A DNA stretch of 64,000 bases from Burkholderiaceae bacterium. GTDB lineage: Bacteria > Pseudomonadota > Gammaproteobacteria > Burkholderiales > Rhodocyclaceae. Positions 9,100-18,685 of this stretch are shown in pieces. The stretch covers positions 1 to 64,000 of the forward strand of contig JAIPCT010000006.1 of the NCBI GenBank assembly GCA_021738065.1, read 5' to 3'. A program made the position numbers and the translations under genes. The notes under the pieces were generated by a model. The model had not been told where the DNA came from. It searched no databases and saw nothing but the letters and a program-made list of their open reading frames with translations. Positions within the stretch are counted from its first letter, which is position 1; each line of letters starts with the position of its first letter.

Positions 9100-9768
9100 T
9101 CAGCGGCCTTGCGCGCTGCCCCACAGGACTTTGTGCAACTGCAGTTGAAAGCGCAGCGGCAGGCGATCGTCAAGAATCCACTGCGCGAGTCGGGCCGGGT
9201 CGAGCTGCCCTTGCACGGGTGAGAACAGCACCGGACAGCGCTCGAAAAGTCGGCGCTGGCGACACGCCGACACGGCCCAGTCGTAGTCTTCGCGCGAGGC
9301 GATGACGCATTTCAACTCGTCGTTGGCCTTCAGCAGCTCGATATTTTCCCAGCGGTTTCTCGCCACCTCCCCGGACCCCGGGGCCTTGAGGTCGACAATC
9401 CGCGCAACGCGGGAATCGACTCCGCCGATGTCCAGCGCGCCGCTGGTTTCAAGGGATACGGAATAGCCCGCATCGCACAGGGCGGCCAGCAAGGGCAGGC
9501 AGTTTTTTTGCGCCAGCGGCTCGCCGCCGGTGACGCAGATGCTGTTGCAGTCAAATTCGGCGACGCGCCGCATGATGGCGGCCAAGTCGAGCAGTTCGCC
9601 GCCGCTGAAGGCGTACTCGGTATCGCACCAGACGCAGCGCAGCGGGCAGCCGGTGAGGCGGACAAATACCGTGGGCAGGCCGACGCGGCTGGATTCGCCC
9701 TGGATGGAGTGAAAGATTTCGGTGACGCGCAGCATCACGGGTGGCGCGCTGTCACGCACGGCGGACAC
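9100..9768 (-). CDS. queE: 7-carboxy-7-deazaguanine synthase
   Basis: QueE is a radical SAM enzyme that makes 7-carboxy-7-deazaguanine for queuosine. The protein begins with IFHSIQGESSRVGLPTVFVRLTGC and binds its 4Fe-4S cluster through CPLRCVWC (CX3CX2C). SAM contacts lie in CVTGGEPLAQ. The ORF uses GTG at 9768; ATG at 9735 (MLRVTEIFHS) is an equally plausible start. A copy of the 24-bp repeat lies in frame and encodes ACRQRRLFE. Confidence 0.94.
   Translation of the reverse strand: MSAVRDSAPPVMLRVTEIFHSIQGESSRVGLPTVFVRLTGCPLRCVWCDTEYAFSGGELLDLAAIMRRVAEFDCNSICVTGGEPLAQKNCLPLLAALCDAGYSVSLETSGALDIGGVDSRVARIVDLKAPGSGEVARNRWENIELLKANDELKCVIASREDYDWAVSACRQRRLFERCPVLFSPVQGQLDPARLAQWILDDRLPLRFQLQLHKVLWGSAQGR
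9246..9269 (+). repeat. Dispersed 24-bp repeat, copy in queE
   Basis: AAAGTCGGCGCTGGCGACAC is antisense to queE and is translated there as CRQRRLF without a frame break. Confidence 0.75.
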
Positions 9769-9921
9769 CCGGACTCAAGGGGAAAGAACATGTTCGGGGA
9801 AACGGCTGACCATCGGACAATATGAGCATCCACTGCGCCGGTAAGGCATAACGGGAGTGGGTCTGCGTGGCGACCCGACTGTGTTTCATGATCAGGGGCG
9901 CCACCATCCGCCGCAGAAAGC

Positions 9922-10683
9922 TTACTTTCTTCTCAGCTTGAGTTTGGCCGACTTGCCCGCTTCGCTGTTTGGATACTTCTCGGCCAGCAGTTCAAGCGTG
10001 ATACGGGTGTTTTTCCAGTCCTTGCTGGCTTCAAGGCTTGCGACGCGGCTTGCCAGGGCATTGGGCGCGCGCTCGTCGTCTGGCCAGCCCGCGGCGAACT
10101 TGCCGAAAAGCTCGGCCGCCGCCGGGTGGTCCTTTGCCTGTGCCAGTGCGTAGCCACCCCAGTAGTGCGCCGAAGCGGTCAGCGCGCCGCTCGGATAGGA
10201 TTTGATGAATGCCAGGAAGGCCGCGGCGGCTTCCTTGAACTTCGAGGTCTTGAGCAAGGCCAGCGCCGCTTCGTAGTCGCGGGTTTCAAATGCGGGATCG
10301 CCCTTCGCCGGGTCCGTTTTGGCCTCGAGCGGGGGCTGTTCGAGCTTTCTCAGGCGGTTGTCGAGATCGACGTAAAAATCCTTCTGGCGTTTCTGCGTGG
10401 CCTCGAGTTCATAACTCAGTACCTCGATCTGGCCGCGCAGCTTGGCGATATCCGCCTTGATGGCTTCCGCCTGATTGGCGAAATCGGTCTGGTTGCGGCC
10501 GATGATGTCGGCACGCTTGCCAAGCTCGTCTGATTGCGCCTGCACTTGCTCGCGCAGCTTCTCGATTCGGGCACGCGCTTCTTCGTCGTCAAAAACGCCT
10601 GCCTGCGCTGGCACAGACAGCATCGCCGCCAGCAGCAGGCCTGCAACCGACTTCGCAGTGCCTGAGATCACGCGCTGGCGCAT
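9922..10683 (-). CDS. cpoB: Cell division coordinator CpoB/YbgF (Tol-Pal associated)
   Basis: CpoB is periplasmic and links Tol-Pal-driven outer-membrane constriction with peptidoglycan synthesis by PBP1B. The 253-aa product has a signal peptide ending SVPAQAG. A coiled-coil region (residues about 30-100, IEKLREQVQAQSDELGKRA) is followed by C-terminal TPR repeats (YEAALALLKTSKFKEAAAAFLAFIKSYP and later). It is the last gene of the tol cluster, 2 bp after pal. Confidence 0.93.
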   Translation of the reverse strand: MRQRVISGTAKSVAGLLLAAMLSVPAQAGVFDDEEARARIEKLREQVQAQSDELGKRADIIGRNQTDFANQAEAIKADIAKLRGQIEVLSYELEATQKRQKDFYVDLDNRLRKLEQPPLEAKTDPAKGDPAFETRDYEAALALLKTSKFKEAAAAFLAFIKSYPSGALTASAHYWGGYALAQAKDHPAAAELFGKFAAGWPDDERAPNALASRVASLEASKDWKNTRITLELLAEKYPNSEAGKSAKLKLRRK

Positions 10684-10685
10684 CG

Positions 10686-11228
10686 TCAGAACTCGCCTGA
10701 ATAGAGCATGTCACCGCGCCGGTTTCTGGCCCAGCATTCTTCGCTGGACTCAAGACAGGCGGGCTTTTCTTCGCCCAGGCTGACGGCTTCGATCTGATCC
10801 TCCGCGACGCCTTGCATCGACAGCGACTTCCTGACCGCATCGGCACGCTTCTGGCCCAGTGCCAGGTTGTACTCGCGACTGCCGCGCTCATCCGCATTGC
10901 CCTGGATCAGCATTTTCATTTTCTTGTTGGTCGTCAGGAATTTGCCATGCGCGCCCAACAGCGCCTGGAACTCGTCCTTGACGATGAAGCTGTCGTAGTC
11001 GAAGTACACGCTGCGCTTGGACAGCGGGCTGCGCGGATCTTTCAACGCGGCGATGCTGTTGGGATCAAAGCTGTCCGGCTGGGTTCTGCCGACCGGAGCC
11101 GTATCGGCCTTGAGCGCGCCGGGACTGCGCGATTCGACGCCGGACGGGTCTTGCTCCGGTGCCGGCGGCTGCGATCCGCAGGCAGTCAGTATCAGGCTCA
11201 GAAAGGTAAGGGAAATCAGTGCACGCAT
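10686..11228 (-). CDS. pal: Peptidoglycan-associated lipoprotein Pal
   Basis: Pal is an outer-membrane lipoprotein that binds meso-DAP peptidoglycan and TolB. The 180-aa product has a lipoprotein signal with lipobox LTAC at residues 14-17 and a Pro/Ala linker. The OmpA-like domain contains VYFDYDSFIVKDE and the peptidoglycan-binding core IQGNADERGSREYNLALGQKRADAVR. It lies between tolB and cpoB as expected. Confidence 0.97.
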   Translation of the reverse strand: MRALISLTFLSLILTACGSQPPAPEQDPSGVESRSPGALKADTAPVGRTQPDSFDPNSIAALKDPRSPLSKRSVYFDYDSFIVKDEFQALLGAHGKFLTTNKKMKMLIQGNADERGSREYNLALGQKRADAVRKSLSMQGVAEDQIEAVSLGEEKPACLESSEECWARNRRGDMLYSGEF

Positions 11229-11261
11229 GGTGGCTTCCTTGATGATGTCGGTGACGGGTAT

Positions 11262-12545
11262 TTATCGGACAAGAGGACCCCAGGCAGGTTCCCGCACGTC
11301 GGCGGCCTGCACGGAGAGTTTTTGCTTGACGCGGCCATCGCTGGAGACGGCAGCGAGAACGCCGCGTCCGCCGATCTCGGTGGCATAGAGAATCATGCGG
11401 CCATTGGGGGCGAAACTGGGCGATTCATCCTTGGCGGAGTCGGTGAGAATCAGCGCCTGCTTGGTGGCCAGATCCATCAGCGCCAGCTGGAAGCGGCCGC
11501 CATTGCGGGTGATATAGGCGAGGCTCTTGCCGTCAGGCGCGGGGCGCGGAGTGACGTTGTAGCTGCCGTCGAAAGTGACGCGCTCGGCCGGGCCAGCCGC
11601 GCCGCCCGATATCTGAATTCGATAAATCTGCGGGCTGCCGCCACGATCAGAGGTGAAGTAGATGAACTGGCCATCCGGCGACCAGCGCGGCTCGGTATCG
11701 ATGCCGGGTGAATTGGCCACGCGTTTGACGCCGCTGCCATCGGCATTGACCAGATAGAGCTGCGAAGAGCCATCCTTGGTCAGTACCACCGCCAGCTGTT
11801 TGCCGTCGGGCGACCACGCCGGCGCCGAATTCGAACCCTTGAAATTGGCGGCGACATGGCGTCGTCCGCTGGCCAGATCGTGCACATAGACCACCGGTTT
11901 CTTGGCTTCGAAGGAAACATAGGCCAGCTTGCTGCCGTCGGGGGACCAGGTCGGCGAGATGATCGGTTCGCGCGAGGCCAGCGCGGCCTGGTCGTTGCTG
12001 CCGTCGGCGTCGGCGATTTTCAGCTCGTAGCGCCCTGGGCTTTTAACGACGTAGGCGATTCGCGTCGAGAAGACGCCCGGCTCGCCGGTCAGCTTTTCGT
12101 AAATGAAATCGGCAATGCGGTGCGCGGTCGCGCGCAGTTGCCCGCTGTTGTGCAGGTAGGCCGGGTTGCCCAGCGAAGTCTGCTTGAGCACGTCGGAGAG
12201 ACGCACGCGCGTTTCGTGGCGGCCACCGGCGGCCCCTGCGACGCTGCCGCCGACGACGGCATCGGCACCGCGCGCCTTCAAGTCTTCAAAGAGCGGCGTG
12301 GCGCTGTCGGCCAGCGGCGCACCCGCATCGACCAGCTTGAACAGACCGCTGCGGTCGAGGTCGGCGCGGATCACCGAAACCAGCGCCTGGGAAACGACGC
12401 GCTCGCCGGTGAAGTCGGCAATTGCCACCGGCAGGCGGTTGGCGCCGGCACCGGTGATTTCGATCGTGAGTTGCGCCTGGGCGGCGAACGAACACAGCGC
12501 CAGGCCGGTGGCGCAGACAAGGGCATAGGCTTGAGATTTCATCAT
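11262..12545 (-). CDS. tolB: Tol-Pal system translocation protein TolB
   Basis: A periplasmic beta-propeller that shuttles between Pal and the TolQRA complex. The 427-aa product is normal length, with signal peptide LALCSFAAQAQLT. An N-terminal two-lobe domain precedes WD-like repeats, each with a SPDG/WSPDGK turn (SPTWSPDGSKLAYVS, APAWSPDGKQLAVVL, EPRWSPDGQFIYFTS). It lies 33 bp upstream of pal in the same operon. Confidence 0.97.
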   Translation of the reverse strand: MMKSQAYALVCATGLALCSFAAQAQLTIEITGAGANRLPVAIADFTGERVVSQALVSVIRADLDRSGLFKLVDAGAPLADSATPLFEDLKARGADAVVGGSVAGAAGGRHETRVRLSDVLKQTSLGNPAYLHNSGQLRATAHRIADFIYEKLTGEPGVFSTRIAYVVKSPGRYELKIADADGSNDQAALASREPIISPTWSPDGSKLAYVSFEAKKPVVYVHDLASGRRHVAANFKGSNSAPAWSPDGKQLAVVLTKDGSSQLYLVNADGSGVKRVANSPGIDTEPRWSPDGQFIYFTSDRGGSPQIYRIQISGGAAGPAERVTFDGSYNVTPRPAPDGKSLAYITRNGGRFQLALMDLATKQALILTDSAKDESPSFAPNGRMILYATEIGGRGVLAAVSSDGRVKQKLSVQAADVREPAWGPLVR

Positions 12546-12590
12546 GCCGATTATACCGCCCCCGCCACTGTCACTCGGATTGAGGGATTC

Positions 12591-13346
12591 TCATGGGTCG
12601 AGCGGCCGGAAGCGCAATTCAAGCGAGCGCTGGAACAGATCGGCCTGCCCGGGCTTGGGCAGCGGGCTGGATTTGAGGATGGCGCGTTCGATGGCGGCGT
12701 CCAGCGCCGGGTTGCCGGACGATTGCTTCAGCCGCACGGTGACGATATCTCCGCTGGGTAACTGGGTGACATTGAACACGGTCTCGGGATTGCCCTTCAC
12801 CTCCGGCGGCAGGATGATGTTGCCGCGAATCTTGCCGCGGATGCGGCCAAGGTAATCGGCCAGGGCCTTGTTGCGTGCGGAGCTTGCCTGGGCGTCGATC
12901 AGCGCCTTGAGTTCCTGCTCGGCGGAATCGGTTTTCTTGCGCTGGGTGAGTTGTTCTTCTTCGCGCTTCAGTTGTTCCTTGAACGGATCGACGCGCGGCT
13001 TGGGCTCCACCTTTGGCGGCGGTTTGGGCTTTTCCTTCTCTTTCACGACGATGTCGGGCTTTGGCGGCGGCGGCGCGGGCTTCGGCTCCGGTTTTGGCTC
13101 AGGTTTGGGTATGGGCTTGGGTTCGGGTTTTGGCGGTGGCTCCAAAGTCGGCGCTGGCGGCACGGCGACCGGCTGCGGCGTGGCGCGCACCAGATCGACT
13201 TCGACCACGTCGGTGGCCTTGGTCTGCCAGCGCACGCCATAGAACAAAAAGCCGGCTAGCAGCAGATGCACGGCGATCGCCAGCGCGATCGATATGCGCT
13301 TGCCGGCCTTGTTGGCGGGCGGCAGAAAGGGAGGATCGGAACTCAC
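12591..13346 (-). CDS. tolA: Cell envelope protein TolA
   Basis: TolA spans the periplasm and transmits energy from TolQR to Pal/TolB. One N-terminal transmembrane helix (ISIALAIAVHLLLAGFLFYGV) is followed by a Pro-Lys/Glu-rich rod (PKPEPKPIPKPEPKPEPKPAPP) and a helical stretch. The C-terminal TonB-like domain is about residues 170-251. The rod is PK-rich, not the long Ala-rich helix of E. coli. The 24-bp dispersed repeat sits in frame at the rod start and encodes AVPPAPTL. The start overlaps the tolR stop. Confidence 0.93.
   Translation of the reverse strand: MSSDPPFLPPANKAGKRISIALAIAVHLLLAGFLFYGVRWQTKATDVVEVDLVRATPQPVAVPPAPTLEPPPKPEPKPIPKPEPKPEPKPAPPPPKPDIVVKEKEKPKPPPKVEPKPRVDPFKEQLKREEEQLTQRKKTDSAEQELKALIDAQASSARNKALADYLGRIRGKIRGNIILPPEVKGNPETVFNVTQLPSGDIVTVRLKQSSGNPALDAAIERAILKSSPLPKPGQADLFQRSLELRFRPLDP
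13144..13167 (+). repeat. Dispersed 24-bp repeat, copy in tolA
   Basis: AAAGTCGGCGCTGGCGGCAC is antisense to tolA. It is translated in the third possible frame as VAVPPAPTL, in the flexible rod domain. Confidence 0.75.
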
Positions 13347-13759
13347 TTGCCCTCAGCCACCGGCAGCACCAAAAGCCCGATTCTTGCCACCTGCTGACGC
13401 TGCAATTCGTCCATGACGCCGAGCACGACTTCGTACTTCACGCTGCGGTCGCCGGCGATCAGCACGGCCTGTTGCGGATTGGCCGCCTGTGCCGCTTTCA
13501 GCCGGCTGGCGAGCTCGCTGCGCGTCACGGCCTGCTCGGCACCGCCCGTGGCCCGATCGCGCAGCCCCAGCGAGGTATCGGCCTTGATGATGACTTCCAG
13601 CGGCGCCATGGGCGGCAGGCTGCTTTTGCCGACCGACGGCAGGTCGATGCTGCCGGGCTGGATCATCGGCGCGGTAACCATGAAAATGACGAGCAGTACC
13701 AGCATCACGTCGATGTAAGGCACGACGTTGATTTCGTTCATGAGGCGACGCTTTCTCAT
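13343..13759 (-). CDS. tolR: Tol-Pal system protein TolR (ExbD family)
   Basis: TolR plugs the TolQ proton channel. The 138-aa product has the characteristic start MNEINVVPYIDVMLVLLVIFMVTAP. The conserved transmembrane Asp is in YIDVMLVLL. A periplasmic domain follows and the stop overlaps tolA. A 127-bp gap separates it from tolQ, where most genomes have overlap or a few bases. Confidence 0.96.
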   Translation of the reverse strand: MRKRRLMNEINVVPYIDVMLVLLVIFMVTAPMIQPGSIDLPSVGKSSLPPMAPLEVIIKADTSLGLRDRATGGAEQAVTRSELASRLKAAQAANPQQAVLIAGDRSVKYEVVLGVMDELQRQQVARIGLLVLPVAEGK

Positions 13760-13886
13760 GAGTGAAACTCAAAAACGCAGCGCCGACTCATGAGTATTTT
13801 CCGCACAATTACCCTACACCCCGTTTCCGGAGAGGGGCTGGCTTCATCCGCGCGGCAACCTCCGGCGATCTTGTTGACGCCAGCTT

Positions 13887-14558
<672 letters not shown>

Positions 14559-14564
<6 letters not shown>

Positions 14565-14680
14565 CGCTAAGGTTCCAGGAGTGCTGCAAATTGGTCGTGG
14601 AGGGCGCGCGGCATCGGGATCGGGCGGCCACGCGCCGGATCGATGCAGGTAACCCGTATTTTCGCATCAAGCAGCAGTTC
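14559..14680. repeat. Direct repeat of the ybgC 3' end, copy A (at tolQ)
   Basis: These 122 bp match 16430-16551 with a single substitution (GTAACC versus GCAACC). They include the last codons of ybgC, its stop and the tolQ ATG. The pair is offset by 1871 bp. Confidence 0.95.
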
Positions 14681-14803
14681 ATGGCCGGGCATGATGCGCT
14701 CAGCGAAGAGAGCTTGCATCCGGTCTCGGGAGGCGATGCCGGGTTCAACTGCGGGCAGCTCTTTGAAGTGAAAAGTTTCGGCCCAGGAGTAAAGCTTAGT
14801 CAT
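14567..14803 (-). pseudogene. Truncated YbgC-like thioesterase fragment
   Basis: The 78-codon ORF starts at an ATG overlapping the methyltransferase stop and ends with the same 40 residues as YbgC (LLLDAKIRV.CIDPARGRP). The preceding residues RMQALFAERIMPGHE align without gaps to RAQIVFSQRIRRNEE of the intact YbgC, so it is the back third of a diverged hotdog thioesterase. The N-terminal two thirds, including the catalytic Asp region, is absent. It probably marks the edge of the inserted GT2-methyltransferase segment. Translation by coupling is possible, but a thioesterase function is unlikely. Confidence 0.75.
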
Positions 14804-15452
14804 GGCCTTTTTGGATGAGGAACTTGCCGTGCAACTGCTGAAGCGAAAGACGTTTGCGTTTGGCAAACTCGGTCGCCGCCCAGATTACTTCCGGCCATTC
14901 AGCGCTGAAATCGTCCCCAACCAATGCGCCTCCTGGGGCGAGCAGCATGAAGAAATTCGTAATGTCTCGCGACACCGATTCATAGTCATGGGCAGCATCG
15001 ATGTGTACAACGTCCGGTCGCAGATTCAACTGCGAGAAATACTGAAAAGCGGTTTCGGAGGTTTGGGCAAATGGACAGATGTAGTGCTGCAGATCGCGTC
15101 GAACCACGTTGGCCATGAATTGATAATAAAGATGGGGCCAGCCATGGCGGCACAATAGTGAAGCCTTGGATTCCTGGCGGTTAAGGTGGGTGACCGAACC
15201 GAGAAATGTATCCACGCCGATGACGACGCTGGAGAGCTTGGCCATTCGAAGTTGCTCGGCCATGAATATTGCGGATGCGCCCTTCCATACGCCGACTTCG
15301 ATAATCAGGCTTGGCTGCTTGACCCGAATCACCTCTAGCAGCAGTGGATGTTCTGAATTCCAGCCCTGAATATCATCCGGATAAGGGCTGGGATCAAAAC
15401 CCTCATAGACGTCGTTGCCATGGAGCCTGAGCGACATTTCGCTTGCCTGCAT
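14796..15452 (-). CDS. Class I SAM-dependent methyltransferase (sugar/surface-glycan type)
   Basis: A 218-aa protein with a Rossmann SAM-binding start IIEVGVWKGASAIFMAEQL near residue 52. An acidic post-II region (VIGVDTF) and DVVHIDAAHDYESVSRDI follow, as in the Methyltransf_24/CmcI-like group that often sits in polysaccharide clusters. It lies 27 bp after the GT2 gene and probably modifies the glycan that the neighbouring glycosyltransferases build; the substrate is unknown. It is part of the segment inserted between ybgC and tolQ. Confidence 0.8.
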   Translation of the reverse strand: MQASEMSLRLHGNDVYEGFDPSPYPDDIQGWNSEHPLLLEVIRVKQPSLIIEVGVWKGASAIFMAEQLRMAKLSSVVIGVDTFLGSVTHLNRQESKASLLCRHGWPHLYYQFMANVVRRDLQHYICPFAQTSETAFQYFSQLNLRPDVVHIDAAHDYESVSRDITNFFMLLAPGGALVGDDFSAEWPEVIWAATEFAKRKRLSLQQLHGKFLIQKGHD

Positions 15453-15479
15453 TTTTTGTTCCTCGCGGTGTGCGTGGGG

Positions 15480-16331
15480 TCAGGTGCCATCACCAAGCGT
15501 GGCTGCCGGGGGAGGAGTTCTGACGAGTGAAAATATCCATTTGCGCTGGATCTCCCAACCGTGCTGTAAGGGAACGGTGGAACTTGCCGGAAGCTTCAAT
15601 TCGATTTTTCCGCATTCCCGACCGGAAGCATCTGCCGCCAGAACTGCCTTTTTCACTTCCGCATAAATCGAACGGCGCAGCGCCATCGTAATGTCTTTTC
15701 CAGCGGATGCGCGCATGAGATCGTGTTTGATGTTGGCGTACATGGCGTTGATGCGTTGATTCAAAGGCCGATCCCTGATTTCGTAATAGCGCGTACGCAG
15801 GGCATCGTCATGATCTATGCCAACGAACTGATCCCCCGGAAATGCCGCAGATTTGAGCCCCGCCATTTCCAGCCTTGCATACAAGTCATCGTCCATGCAA
15901 CTGCAGCCCTCAATTGCTTCGTCATAGCCGTACGCCGACTCGAAATCGCTTCGACCGCAGATGAAGCTTCCATAGGCGTTCCAGTCGAGGGGTCTGGGAC
16001 GAAAATAGAAGCCGCTTTTGAGGTAAGGGAGCAGTACCGACCGAAAACTGGGGTCGATCAGGATATCGGCGTCGATCAGACAGAGCCAGGGGGCAGATGC
16101 AGCGGCAGCCCCCAGATTTTGTGCATGGGATTTATGGAATCGGGGAGCGTGGGCGACTTTTACGATCTTGACCGCGGGGAAATTTTCCTCGACCCAACCG
16201 GCTGTTCCGTCCGGACAGTCGTAGTCCACCACTATGCATTCGCAATCAGGTTGGGTCGCCATCCTGGGCAGGGTCTGCCGCAGATGTTCAAGGCGACCTT
16301 TGCAGGTAGTGACGAAGCTGATGTCCGGCAT
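15480..16331 (-). CDS. Family 2 glycosyltransferase
   Basis: A 283-aa GT-A glycosyltransferase starting MPDISFVTTCKGRLEHL. The DXD-like metal/nucleotide motif is CLIDADILID near residue 95 and an acceptor-side loop contains SCMDDDLYARLEMAG. The ORF-track start at 16637 is rejected because that extension runs antiphase through ybgC. A 33-codon mini-ORF (16435-16334), created at the duplicated junction where tolQ normally starts, ends 2 bp before this ATG and could couple translation. The substrate sugar is unknown. Confidence 0.82.
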   Translation of the reverse strand: MPDISFVTTCKGRLEHLRQTLPRMATQPDCECIVVDYDCPDGTAGWVEENFPAVKIVKVAHAPRFHKSHAQNLGAAAASAPWLCLIDADILIDPSFRSVLLPYLKSGFYFRPRPLDWNAYGSFICGRSDFESAYGYDEAIEGCSCMDDDLYARLEMAGLKSAAFPGDQFVGIDHDDALRTRYYEIRDRPLNQRINAMYANIKHDLMRASAGKDITMALRRSIYAEVKKAVLAADASGRECGKIELKLPASSTVPLQHGWEIQRKWIFSLVRTPPPAATLGDGT

Positions 16332-16429
16332 CGCTAGGCTGGCCGCAAAATCATCGACGGTGCCGGCGGCGAGAGCGGCACTGACCTGGCTGCCGCAATG
16401 GCGTTGATGACGTATCCAATGATGGTGAA

Positions 16430-16551
16430 GTTCATCGCTAAGGTTCCAGGAGTGCTGCAAATTGGTCGTGGAGGGCGCGCGGCATCGGGATCGGGCGGCC
16501 ACGCGCCGGATCGATGCAGGCAACCCGTATTTTCGCATCAAGCAGCAGTTC
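16430..16551. repeat. Direct repeat of the ybgC 3' end, copy B (in intact ybgC)
   Basis: Partner of 14559-14680, with 121/122 identity. It forms the end of the intact ybgC and includes a duplicated tolQ-like start (CGATGAAC) that now leads into a mini-ORF. Confidence 0.95.
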
Positions 16552-16842
16552 CTCATTGCGTCGAATACGCTGGGAAAACACAATTTGTGCCCGGCCCAGT
16601 GATTCGACGGTGGTTTCGACCGTGAGCAGGTCGTCAAGCTTCGCCGGTTTGAGGAATTCGGCGTTGGCCGAGCGCACGGCGAAGGCGATGCCCTCCTTCA
16701 TCAGTTCATTCTGGTCATGGCCCAGTTCGCGCAACAACTCGGTGCGCCCGCGCTCGATGAAGCGGAAATAATTGGCGTAGTAGACGATGCCGGCGGTGTC
16801 GGTGTCTTCGTAGTAGACGCGAAGTGCGAATTCGGAGTTCAT
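16438..16842 (-). CDS. ybgC: Acyl-CoA thioesterase YbgC (Tol-Pal associated)
   Basis: YbgC is a hotdog-fold acyl-CoA thioesterase that begins tol operons and has been tied to phospholipid metabolism. From ATG 16842 the 134-aa product starts MNSEFALRVYYEDTDTAGIVYYANYF, with the catalytic Asp in YEDTD and the conserved Y/H-type acyl site. The stop is normal, but the gene is separated from tolQ by the GT2-methyltransferase insertion. The ORF-track start at 16902 lies inside the upstream gene and is not used. Confidence 0.95.
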   Translation of the reverse strand: MNSEFALRVYYEDTDTAGIVYYANYFRFIERGRTELLRELGHDQNELMKEGIAFAVRSANAEFLKPAKLDDLLTVETTVESLGRAQIVFSQRIRRNEELLLDAKIRVACIDPARGRPIPMPRALHDQFAALLEP

Positions 16843-16861
16843 GGTAGTTCGGTAGTCGGCA

Positions 16862-18685
16862 TCAGCGGCACAGCGTGAATTCCGAGAGCCAGGGAGGAAC
16901 ATGCCAGGTGACCCGAGGATCGGGCACGTGGCGCAAGGGAGCAGCTTTGCCGCGCCAGGCCACCGCCATCAGTTGCATGGTCAGATACACCATGGTCTGC
17001 CAGCCTTGGGCCTTCAGGAAGGCGAGTCCGCGGGCGACGTCCGGAAACGCCAGATCGTGGAAGATGATCAGCGCGTCGTCCGCGGCGTGGCGCGCAACCA
17101 CGCGAGCGTCTGCCAAAGGGTCATCGCCAGAATGGCTACCGTCGATAAAGATCAGATTCCAGCGACTGCCTGTAGCTTCGGCGAGTTGCTCTACTGCGGC
17201 GGGGCTTGCTCCGGCGTGTAGCGTGCAGCGCGACATGACGCCTGCAGCGGCAAGCGATGAGGTGATGCTGGCCGCAATATTCGGGTTGATCAGCAAAGGG
17301 TCGACGATGTCGAGCCGGACTCCGCCAAGGGCGAGATGACACGCGGACCAACCCATCCACGCCCCGATCTCGAGTGCAGGCAGACCGGAAAACATCCGCG
17401 CCGTGTTGTAGAGCAAAAGTGCCTCGTCGCGGCTGACGAAACCGCTGGCAGGTTCGCGGATGTCGACATACCACTTGTGTGGCACTTCCTTGCGCAGATA
17501 AGGAGTGGTCGCGCGATGACGGTTGCCTTCCACCATGTTCGGGAAGGCGTGATCCGGGGTGACGATCTCGAATCCGGGCGAGACGTAGTCGTAAGTGTGG
17601 AAGTCCGCAGCCAGCCCCTCGATCACGTTCCTGGATTCGAAGGGCGAGGTGTCGAGTCGTTTTCCGGTGCGCAGGAGTTTGAGGAAGGCGCGTCTTTGAT
17701 AGGCGGAAATCGGCGTTCCGTCGACGAAGCGGACGTATTGGTATGGCTGCGCAAATGCTCGCCGTGCGTCCGCCAGCTTTTCCGCATAGGTGTCGGTGAA
17801 TTCGCGCCACCAAGCATTGTCCGAGAAATCGTACGGATAGTGCCGGGAAAGCCGATGTGGATGTTCCGGTTGCCAGCCACTCAGATGCAACAGAACGATC
17901 TCGTCGGGACCGACCCTGGGCCGTCCGTCCGGTCCGGCTTCGAAGCGTTCGCCGCCGCCAATGCTCCAAGGGCCGAAATTCAGCGAACGCGCCTTCTGGA
18001 TCAGCACGTTTTCGAAATACGTCGGTACCAGACCAAGCCAGGTCTGGTCACCGAAGTGAGCAAAACGCTGATTCGGTTGCAGTTCGACGGGAAGGAACGG
18101 ATCGACTTGGCCGTGGCTCAGCATGCGCTCGAAGAACCAGTCGGCGAAAGCTTTTCCGGCGGCGCTGCGGCGCAGTCCAAGCGCGCCACCGTTGTATGGT
18201 CCATACATTGCAAGAATCAAATCTTCCCCGGCGCTGGAGCAGGGATGGTCATGATGCGCGGAGAGGACAATGTCGTACCGGTTCAATGTGGCGAAAAGCG
18301 GTTCCAGCGAACCGAAACAGTACATGTCGCCGTCGAGGTAGAACCAGGATTCGAGCGCGGTGTGTTCGAACAACCATTTGTGCAGTCCACCGCGGGCAAC
18401 ATTGCATATCTCGAACGCGTCGTAGCCGAAGCGGAGTGCGTCGACGGTGGTGCCATATATCTCGTCCAGCGACAGAACAATCAGGGTCAGGTTGTCGCCT
18501 CGCCCTGCGAAAACGGCACAACGTTCGGCGATCGCCGCTGTTTCTTCGGTGGTGGCGTCGATCACGAGCAAATGAACAGATAGCGACGGCTCGTGTTCAA
18601 GGATGCTGCGCACCAGAACCAGAAATTGCCCGATGTGACTTTGCGTGGCAACCGAGCAAATTGCTTTTACCGGTGCGCGGGTCAT
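16862..18685 (-). CDS. Glycosyltransferase-methyltransferase fusion protein
   Basis: A 607-aa two-domain protein. Residues about 1-330 form a GT-A glycosyltransferase with DXD motif [26 protein letters not shown] and QTWLGLVP. Residues about 420-607 form a class I methyltransferase with SAM loop [17 protein letters not shown] and [15 protein letters not shown]. The start overlaps the ruvB stop (ATGA), so it is translated as part of the ruv-tol superoperon. It likely adds and methylates a surface sugar; exact substrates cannot be inferred. An independent fusion of the two activities found in the separate genes next door is notable. Confidence 0.8.
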   Translation of the reverse strand: MTRAPVKAICSVATQSHIGQFLVLVRSILEHEPSLSVHLLVIDATTEETAAIAERCAVFAGRGDNLTLIVLSLDEIYGTTVDALRFGYDAFEICNVARGGLHKWLFEHTALESWFYLDGDMYCFGSLEPLFATLNRYDIVLSAHHDHPCSSAGEDLILAMYGPYNGGALGLRRSAAGKAFADWFFERMLSHGQVDPFLPVELQPNQRFAHFGDQTWLGLVPTYFENVLIQKARSLNFGPWSIGGGERFEAGPDGRPRVGPDEIVLLHLSGWQPEHPHRLSRHYPYDFSDNAWWREFTDTYAEKLADARRAFAQPYQYVRFVDGTPISAYQRRAFLKLLRTGKRLDTSPFESRNVIEGLAADFHTYDYVSPGFEIVTPDHAFPNMVEGNRHRATTPYLRKEVPHKWYVDIREPASGFVSRDEALLLYNTARMFSGLPALEIGAWMGWSACHLALGGVRLDIVDPLLINPNIAASITSSLAAAGVMSRCTLHAGASPAAVEQLAEATGSRWNLIFIDGSHSGDDPLADARVVARHAADDALIIFHDLAFPDVARGLAFLKAQGWQTMVYLTMQLMAVAWRGKAAPLRHVPDPRVTWHVPPWLSEFTLCR

